This document shows, piece after piece, positions 22,685 through 26,966 of a stretch of 26,966 bases of DNA; within the stretch, counting starts at the first letter, position 1, and each line of letters opens with the position of its first letter. Source of the stretch: Oscillospiraceae bacterium (GTDB lineage Bacteria > Bacillota > Clostridia > Oscillospirales > Oscillospiraceae). Made by a program: the position numbers and the translations under genes. The DNA lies in NCBI GenBank assembly GCA_020025655.1, contig JAHHRR010000021.1:1-26966 (forward strand), in the 5' to 3' direction. The notes beneath the pieces are model-generated. The model did no database searches and had not been told where the DNA came from. It saw nothing but the letters and a program-made list of their open reading frames with translations.

Positions 22685-23398
22685 TCAGCTTTGTTCGTTG
22701 CTTATTAAAACAGTGTGTTCGTAAACTATCGGAACATCGTTTGTATCTCTATAAAGAGATGCTTTAGTACGCAGGGCGAAGTAGTCGCTTTGCAGCAGTT
22801 CGCTGTCATGCGCATCTATCTTTTCGGGCGGCTTTACCTCTTTGTACTTGTTGAACTCTATACCGAAGTCAGTATGAAGAACAAAGAAAATGGACTGTGC
22901 AGAACCTTTCTTTGAAAAATAATCCTGAGTCAGTCCCGGAGCACGACTGCTGAGTATATATGACGTTGTAACCCAGAAAGGAGCTTCGTCGATGTATCTC
23001 AGTCTCTTCAGCGCATACACCTCGGTGCCTTCTTCCACCTCAAGCATATCCGCAACGAACCTGTCCGCCTTTATATTTTTGAAATGAATCATCCTCGTAG
23101 AAGGAATATGTCCCTGAGCAATAACATCCCGAGAAAAACTACGCATTAAGCTCCAGTCCTTGGTGTAAAGTTCGTTTACATATGTGCCTTTACCCTGAAC
23201 ACTGCGCAGAACACCTTCCTCGCAAAGAAGCTTTAGTGCCCGTCGAACTGTTATTCTGCTGACACCAAAGTACTGCTGAAAATCAGCCTCACTGGGAAGA
23301 AGTTCCCCAGGTTTATATTCTCCAGACTGTATCGATTCTCTGACATAGCAGGTAATCTGTTCGTACAGTGGAGTTGCACTTCCTTTTCCTATTTCCAT
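22685..23398 (-). CDS. GntR-family (HutC/UTRA) transcriptional regulator
   Basis: 237-residue repressor-type protein with an N-terminal GntR winged helix (PLYEQITCYVRESIQSGEYK, then LPSEADFQQYFGVSRITVRR and VQGKGTYV) and a C-terminal UTRA effector domain of the HutC/TreR group, which commonly senses sugar phosphates. ATG 23398 is preferred to one 33 bp upstream: AAGGAGA precedes it by 8 bp, and the predicted promoter -10 would overlap the longer version. It is the first gene of the approximately 12 kb operon, ending 23 bp before the epimerase, so it probably represses its own operon and is released by a pathway intermediate. The palindrome GTTATAAC in the promoter is a candidate target. Confidence 0.92.
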   Translation of the reverse strand: MEIGKGSATPLYEQITCYVRESIQSGEYKPGELLPSEADFQQYFGVSRITVRRALKLLCEEGVLRSVQGKGTYVNELYTKDWSLMRSFSRDVIAQGHIPSTRMIHFKNIKADRFVADMLEVEEGTEVYALKRLRYIDEAPFWVTTSYILSSRAPGLTQDYFSKKGSAQSIFFVLHTDFGIEFNKYKEVKPPEKIDAHDSELLQSDYFALRTKASLYRDTNDVPIVYEHTVLISNEQS

Positions 23399-23427
23399 TG
23401 GGCATTCTCCTTTTCTCGTATGACAAT

Positions 23428-23456
23428 ACAATACAATACAAGTTATAACAAATCAA
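23428..23456 (-). promoter_or_regulatory. Predicted promoter of the sugar-PTS operon
   Basis: On the minus strand TTGATT (23451-23456), 17 bp, then TATTGT (23428-23433), giving a leader of roughly 20-25 bases to the GntR start. The -10 lies in a run of three TATTG repeats (plus strand CAATACAATACAATACAAG, 23424-23442), which offers several overlapping -10-like hexamers. Confidence 0.45.
23442..23449. promoter_or_regulatory. Palindrome in the promoter spacer, candidate GntR operator
   Basis: GTTATAAC is a perfect 8-bp palindrome between the predicted -35 and -10 of the operon. HutC-type GntR proteins bind short AT-centred palindromes of this size and the first gene encodes one. A second palindrome, ACGAATTTTCGT, lies at 23475-23486. 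Confidence 0.4.
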
Positions 23457-23474
23457 GATGCACAAGTAGGCTAA

Positions 23475-23486
23475 ACGAATTTTCGT
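23475..23486. repeat. 12-bp palindrome upstream of the sugar-PTS operon
   Basis: ACGAA-TT-TTCGT is a perfect inverted repeat 19 bp upstream of the predicted -35 box. It could bind an activator or second regulator. It does not match the catabolite-repression cre pattern well. Confidence 0.35.
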
Positions 23487-24318
23487 TATAGTTATATAAT
23501 CTTGCTATAATTGTTTTGTTGATTATTGACAGACCCTTGCAATTAAATTGTTGTGCTTTTTTGACATAAATAGTGAGAAAAAATATCACATGATAAAATG
23601 GTGAAGGCATTACCAATCCTTTAATAACACATACATACAAGTTTTCTGTTATGTGAGCTGATTTGTCATGCCCTTATTTTAAGTAAAATTTTGATCTGTT
23701 TTTGGTAAATATGCATCAGTTTAAGTGCAGAGCAGAAAGCAGATCTGTAAAAGAATTTTACGAAAAAATGTAAAAAATTACTCCAAACATGGAAGTAGCT
23801 CGGCATATTGCCATAAATTTGACAATAGCTTTGCTGCGATTTGTAACATTATTCAAAACCAAACACCCTTTCTGCATTTTGACTCGTACAGGCTGTTTTC
23901 AGCATTACCGCTCCATAAAGCGGTGTCAGCACAGTTTATTTGATGTTGTAAACAAGCTCTTGATGCTTCTGTGTAACCACGAAAAAGCAGGCATTATATT
24001 GGTGTTCCACTGCATTTTACTGTTTATTTTTTCAAGTCATAATTGTGCAATATAGTCATGTGATATTGTATTTTTGCTTCCATATGCTGTATAAAGAAAT
24101 GTAAAGTTTAATATCAGCCAGTTTTAGTTTACAAACGCTGCTCTCCAGCAGCAACAATGCAGCGGGATACCATAATTTTCATGGGGACAGAATCAATGTA
24201 AAAATGGCAATGGCTATCCCTGCAAGCATTAAATAAAGCTGAAGCATGACACTTTATATAGGCAAATCGCACACTTAAGCCGTTTTCTGTACGTCCCCCC
24301 GCAGATAAGCGGATATGT
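23487..24318. other. Gene-poor intergenic stretch
   Basis: About 830 AT-rich bases without a recognisable gene. Plus-strand frames at 23725-23943 and 23789-24055 overlap each other, lack ribosome sites and encode nothing familiar. The stretch contains a plus-strand TTGACA (23561-23566) with a poor -10 17 bp on (TATCAC), a GCTGCT-CTCC-AGCAGC hairpin at 24137-24152 that competes with a CGCTGC/GCAGCG pairing (24136-24141 with 24159-24164), and a very small hydrophobic reading frame described separately. It may be decayed sequence or hold an untranslated RNA; neither is shown. Confidence 0.5.
24179..24247 (-). CDS. Possible 22-residue hydrophobic peptide
   Basis: ATG 24247 opens a frame for MLQLYLMLAGIAIAIFTLIL followed by SP and TGA, almost one uninterrupted membrane helix. 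It resembles small membrane peptides and type I toxin-like peptides in character, but no family is recognised. The ribosome site is weak (AAAGTG upstream), and AT-rich DNA produces such frames by chance. Followed on the minus strand by the 24137-24152 hairpin. Confidence 0.2.
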   Translation of the reverse strand: MLQLYLMLAGIAIAIFTLILSP

Positions 24319-24358
24319 AAAAGGGCAGCACCGGAAAATTTCCGATGCTGCCCTTTTA
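24319..24358. terminator. Strong, probably bidirectional terminator
   Basis: AAAAGGGCAGCA and TGCTGCCCTTTT form a 12-bp outer stem, with CGGAAA/TTTCCG inside. It ends the minus-strand lipoprotein gene (stop 24381). The plus-strand side is followed by the richer T tract (TTTTAATTTT), so it could also end a plus-strand transcript coming from the gap. Confidence 0.8.
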
Positions 24359-24380
24359 ATTTTATTATCGGGTATTATAA

Positions 24381-24998
24381 CTAAGTTTTGCTTTCTCCGC
24401 CGATTTCTTCCGCTATCCAGCGGTCTTTCTCCTTATGATAAAACACTTTAGCGGTACAGCTATATTCATCGATATTAAAGTTACTGCTTCTGAAGAAGTT
24501 ATCTGCATCCTCAAATCGGTGAATATATTCATAATATACGGCCCTGTCATAAACTGAAACAAGGTAATAATTCGTATTTTTCTTAAGTTTTACGCCCATA
24601 TAGTCTTCATTTTCACTATAATTAAGCTTGTAAATATTTATACAGTGCTGGACAAGGTCGCCTGTGTACCATAGATCCTCATTAAGTCCTTCTCTGTATT
24701 TTTCTTTTGGAACATCTTCCAGCCAGTAATCCTTGTAGTCATTATAATCAGCTTCATCAATGTAGAAATTGTACTGATCATAGTAATTGGGTGTTTCCAT
24801 ACCCCAGCTGCAACATTCACCTGTACTCACCCAGTCATCTTCACCGTGTTCTTTCAGTGCCAGAGCCAAAACCTCTTGGTAAGCCTGCCTATCTTCTTCA
24901 TCCATACCACAGGCCGACAGAGTAAGAACCCCTGTTAAAGCTGCCGTCACTGCAAGAAGTGCAGCAAATATCCGTTTTACCTTCTTAATAATTTTCAC
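24381..24998 (-). CDS. Small secreted lipoprotein of unknown function
   Basis: 205 residues with a type II signal peptide: basic MKIIKKVKRI, a hydrophobic core, and lipobox LSAC with lipid-modified C30. The mature part is acidic and unusually rich in Tyr and Asp (for example TPNYYDQYNFYIDEADYNDY), with CCSWG near residue 62. No enzyme or binding motif is recognised. ATG 24998 follows AAGGTG. It has its own promoter and terminator, so it is monocistronic. It is expected to sit on the outer face of the cytoplasmic membrane. Confidence 0.85.
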   Translation of the reverse strand: MKIIKKVKRIFAALLAVTAALTGVLTLSACGMDEEDRQAYQEVLALALKEHGEDDWVSTGECCSWGMETPNYYDQYNFYIDEADYNDYKDYWLEDVPKEKYREGLNEDLWYTGDLVQHCINIYKLNYSENEDYMGVKLKKNTNYYLVSVYDRAVYYEYIHRFEDADNFFRSSNFNIDEYSCTAKVFYHKEKDRWIAEEIGGESKT

Positions 24999-25044
24999 CT
25001 TGCCTTTCTGTTTTAAATATTGTCTCTTATATTTGTTTTTCCAA

Positions 25045-25073
25045 AATATATCATATCAAGAAACATAAGTCTA
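25045..25073 (-). promoter_or_regulatory. Predicted promoter of the lipoprotein gene
   Basis: On the minus strand TAGACT (25068-25073), 17 bp, then TGA-TATATT (-10 at 25045-25050), an extended -10 form, 47 bp before the start codon. A perfect palindrome ATGAATATTCAT lies just upstream at 25082-25093 and could be a regulator site. Confidence 0.45.
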
Positions 25074-25142
25074 TATAAAAAATGAATATTCATACGCAGC
25101 TTGCAGCTTTTAGCTCTAAGCAAAGGCTTTACAATTTTTTTA

Positions 25143-25170
25143 TTGTTGTATCTGAAACCCATGGTATAAT
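25143..25170 (+). promoter_or_regulatory. Predicted promoter of the yccF-like gene
   Basis: TTGTTG (25143-25148), 16 bp, then an extended -10 TGG-TATAAT (TATAAT at 25165-25170). It lies 61 bp before the start codon. Confidence 0.6.
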
Positions 25171-25231
25171 GTAATTAAATTTATGTAATTTTAAAGGTAC
25201 ACCGTTACTATAATAAAGGAGTAATTTCAAG

Positions 25232-25597
25232 ATGAGTATTTTGGGAAACATTCTCTGGTTTATCTTCGGCGGTTTATGGCAGGGTCTATCATGGACACTT
25301 GCAGGCGTTTTATGGAGCATCACCATTGTCGGAATTCCAATCGGACGACAGTGCTTTAAAATGGCCTCTCTTGCATTTTTCCCGTTTGGAAAAGAAATTC
25401 AGTATGGCGGCGGCACGCTTTCAGTAATTGCTAATATTTTCTGGGTGATTTTCAGCGGCATTCCGCTGGCATTGTCCGCACTGGTAAACGGCTTATTACT
25501 GTGTATTACCATTGTCGGAATTCCATTTGGTAAGCAGTGTTTCAAAATGGCAAAACTTGCGCTAACCCCGTTTGGTGCTGTTATCGTGAAAACTTAA
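25232..25597 (+). CDS. yccF: YccF-family inner membrane protein (DUF307)
   Basis: 121-residue membrane protein of the YccF domain family, whose function is unknown. The sequence is an internal duplication: ITIVGIPIGRQCFKMASLAF and ITIVGIPFGKQCFKMAKLAL occur in the first and second halves, each after a Trp/Phe-rich membrane stretch (NILWFIFGGLWQG; NIFWVIFSGIPLA). About four hydrophobic segments in all. ATG 25232 follows AAGGAG at 10 bp. Length and repeats are normal for the family. Its own promoter lies upstream and the next gene seems to have another. Confidence 0.92.
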   Translation: MSILGNILWFIFGGLWQGLSWTLAGVLWSITIVGIPIGRQCFKMASLAFFPFGKEIQYGGGTLSVIANIFWVIFSGIPLALSALVNGLLLCITIVGIPFGKQCFKMAKLALTPFGAVIVKT

Positions 25598-25641
25598 TTA
25601 GTATGACAGGCAAATGCTTTATCAGCAAGACTTCTGTATGG

Positions 25642-25647
25642 TATAAT
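25642..25647 (+). promoter_or_regulatory. Extended -10 promoter element before the HAD gene
   Basis: TATGG-TATAAT gives a TGG-extended perfect -10 at 25642-25647, the same form as at the yccF promoter; only a weak -35 (TTTATC, 25618-25623) is visible. A CGACCG/CGGTCG hairpin (25674-25694) lies between it and the preferred start codon. Confidence 0.4.
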
Positions 25648-25702
25648 AAATATAATTAACAAAGTTATGGAGGCGACCGCAAATCATCCGGTCGAGGAAA
25701 CT

Positions 25703-26404
25703 ATGGCATATAAAATTCTAAAGCCTGAACTTAAACGGCAGATAAAAGGCGTTTTATTCGATATGGACGGTCTGGTGCTTAACAGTGAAATTCTGTATAA
25801 GCGATTCTGGATAGAAGCATTTGAGGTCATGGGTTATCACATGAGCAATGAGCAGGCATTGGGAATGAGAAGCCTTAGCAAAGCCTGCGCTCAGGTCTAC
25901 CTTGATGAACTTTTCGGGCCGGGAATAGATTACGATACAGCTCGTGATATTAGAATACAGCGTATGGATGCATATGTTGAGAAAAACGGTGTAGAGCCGA
26001 AACAGGGCATATATGAGCTACTCGATTATATACACACCCGCCGCATTCCCTGTGCAATAGCCACATCATCGCCGCTTGGCAGAGTTAAGGCACATCTGAG
26101 CCCCTTGGGGCTGTATGACAGATTTGATGCTATATGCAGCAGTAAAGAAGTTGCACACGGAAAGCCCGAACCTGACATTTATTTGTACGGAGCATCAAAA
26201 ATCGACGTTCCGCCTGCCCAGTGCCTTGCTCTGGAGGATTCTCCGGCAGGCATAGAGTCTGCTTTCAGAGCGGGCTGTCTGCCGATTATAATTCCAGATC
26301 TGGACAAGCCTGACGCTGAGACACTTTCACGCTGTTTTGCAGCAGCGGATTCACTGAATGACATCTGCGATATATTAGATGAGCTTAACAGCCCTCAGCT
26401 ATAA
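25703..26404 (+). CDS. HAD hydrolase, beta-phosphoglucomutase/sugar-phosphatase-like
   Basis: HAD-superfamily enzyme of about 233 residues acting on phosphorylated small molecules, probably sugar phosphates. Motif I is VLFDMDGLVLNSE with the two catalytic aspartates, followed by a helical cap domain. Motif II is AIATSSPLGRV, motif III the lysine in HGKPEPDIYLYG, and motif IV ALEDSPAGIESAFRAG. This layout fits beta-phosphoglucomutases and sugar or riboflavin-precursor phosphatases, which cannot be told apart by eye. ATG 25703 with GAGGAAACT upstream is preferred; an in-frame ATG at 25667 would add 12 residues but has a poor ribosome site. A terminator stands about 110 bp downstream. Confidence 0.88.
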   Translation: MAYKILKPELKRQIKGVLFDMDGLVLNSEILYKRFWIEAFEVMGYHMSNEQALGMRSLSKACAQVYLDELFGPGIDYDTARDIRIQRMDAYVEKNGVEPKQGIYELLDYIHTRRIPCAIATSSPLGRVKAHLSPLGLYDRFDAICSSKEVAHGKPEPDIYLYGASKIDVPPAQCLALEDSPAGIESAFRAGCLPIIIPDLDKPDAETLSRCFAAADSLNDICDILDELNSPQL

Positions 26405-26514
26405 ACGAAGATGATTCCGAGTTTCAGTTCAGCTTTTATATTGTAGCGGCAGTATATACCGGGGTATTTCAGCGCAGCATCTCGCTGTTCCTACTATTAT
26501 AATATAATAACAGC

Positions 26515-26554
26515 AAACGGGAGACTGATACAAGAAGTATCAGTCTCCCGTTTT
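26515..26554. terminator. Bidirectional terminator between the HAD and uxaC genes
   Basis: AAACGGGAGACTGATAC and GTATCAGTCTCCCGTTT form a perfect 17-bp stem with an AAGAA loop, with T runs on both sides. It serves the plus-strand HAD gene and the convergent minus-strand uxaC. Confidence 0.88.
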
Positions 26555-26598
26555 ATTTCACTACAAATCAAACCACCAGTTTAATTGGCAGTTAGGAT

Positions 26599-26966
26599 TT
26601 AATCTTTTGAAAAGAAGCGCACAGCATTATTGTAGCATACATCGGAAACTATGCCTCCGAGTGTCTTAATATCAGTAGGATACAGACCATCCTCTACCAG
26701 CTCGCCGAGCTTTGCGCAAAGTATGCGGCGGAAATATTCATGCCGCACAAATGAAGTAAAGGAGCGTGAGTCTGTAAGCATACCCACAGAAGCAGAAAGA
26801 GCGTTTGTCTCCATGAGCTCATCTATCTGTGCTCTCATGCCACGGAGCTGGTCATTAAACCACCATGCAGCTCCGTACTGCACTTTAGGTGCAAAGTTGC
26901 CCGCCATAGTCGAAAGCACCATATTGTCGTTGGGGTTCAGGTTATAGAGAATTGTCTTTGGAAGAG
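26599..26966 (-). CDS. uxaC: Glucuronate isomerase, C-terminal part
   Basis: C-terminal 122 residues of uronate isomerase, which converts D-glucuronate to fructuronate and D-galacturonate to tagaturonate in hexuronate catabolism. Recognised from ILYNLNPNDN, AAWWFNDQLRGM, VGMLTDSRSFTSF, RHEYFRRILC and LGGIVSDVCYNNAVRFF, all strongly conserved in UxaC near the C-terminus. The frame is open to the window edge, so the start lies outside. Transcribed toward the HAD gene and closed by the shared terminator. Probably the end of a hexuronate operon. Confidence 0.95.
   Translation of the reverse strand, partial: LPKTILYNLNPNDNMVLSTMAGNFAPKVQYGAAWWFNDQLRGMRAQIDELMETNALSASVGMLTDSRSFTSFVRHEYFRRILCAKLGELVEDGLYPTDIKTLGGIVSDVCYNNAVRFFSKD

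Noticed and set aside
23424..23442. CAATA tandem units as a CRISPR or satellite repeat
   Set aside because: Only three 5-bp units lying in a promoter; too short and without spacers.
23561..23589. Plus-strand TTGACA-17-TATCAC as a promoter feature
   Set aside because: The -35 is perfect but the -10 is poor and no gene follows; kept only as part of a finding.
23725..24055. Two overlapping plus-strand frames (72 and 88 residues)
   Set aside because: No ribosome sites, overlapping frames, AT-rich composition and no family resemblance.

Overview
The window comes from a spore-forming, low-to-mid GC Firmicute of class Clostridia, most likely a gut or rumen bacterium of the Oscillospiraceae/Ruminococcaceae type. 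This is inferred from a complete eight-gene spoIIIA sporulation operon, AGGAGG-type ribosome binding sites, many PTS genes and a clostridial old-yellow-enzyme/MarR pair. No rRNA, tRNA, CRISPR array, insertion sequence or prophage gene was seen.

Left region (1-6950). A truncated FMN/4Fe-4S/FAD ene-reductase of the 2,4-dienoyl-CoA reductase/BaiCD type (minus) is divergent from a MarR regulator, with palindromes in the shared promoter region. A plus-strand cluster follows: a VanZ-like membrane protein, a P1B-type metal ATPase with several altered signature motifs, a nitroreductase and a HAD-family phosphatase. Two adjacent hairpin terminators separate it from a convergent unknown membrane protein.

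Middle (6950-11480). spoIIIAA-AH lie end to end, mostly with overlapping stop/start codons, behind a good candidate sigma-E promoter. They encode the SpoIIIA-SpoIIQ channel between mother cell and forespore. SpoIIIAG is only 107 residues long and appears to lack the insertion that splits its ring-building domain in other species.

Centre-right (11510-23460). This is the most interesting part: one approximately 12 kb minus-strand operon. In transcription order it encodes a GntR/UTRA regulator, a ketose 3-epimerase of the D-tagatose/D-psicose 3-epimerase family, a kinase fused as DhaL-DhaK (reverse of the usual DhaK-DhaL order), a class II ketose-phosphate aldolase, an L-fucose/L-arabinose isomerase-like protein, PTS IIA, IIB and IIC of the ascorbate/galactitol-like (UlaA) type, a GH42 beta-galactosidase, HPr and enzyme I. 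It reads as a self-contained module: PTS uptake, isomerisation, C3 epimerisation, C1 phosphorylation and retro-aldol cleavage to triose phosphates. I cannot match the combination to a named pathway, and the substrate is unknown.

Right edge (23460-26966). A gene-poor gap of about 0.9 kb holds one tiny hydrophobic reading frame and a strong hairpin terminator. It is followed by a small lipoprotein gene (minus), a YccF-family membrane protein and a beta-phosphoglucomutase-like HAD hydrolase (plus), and the 3' end of glucuronate isomerase uxaC (minus), which runs off the window.
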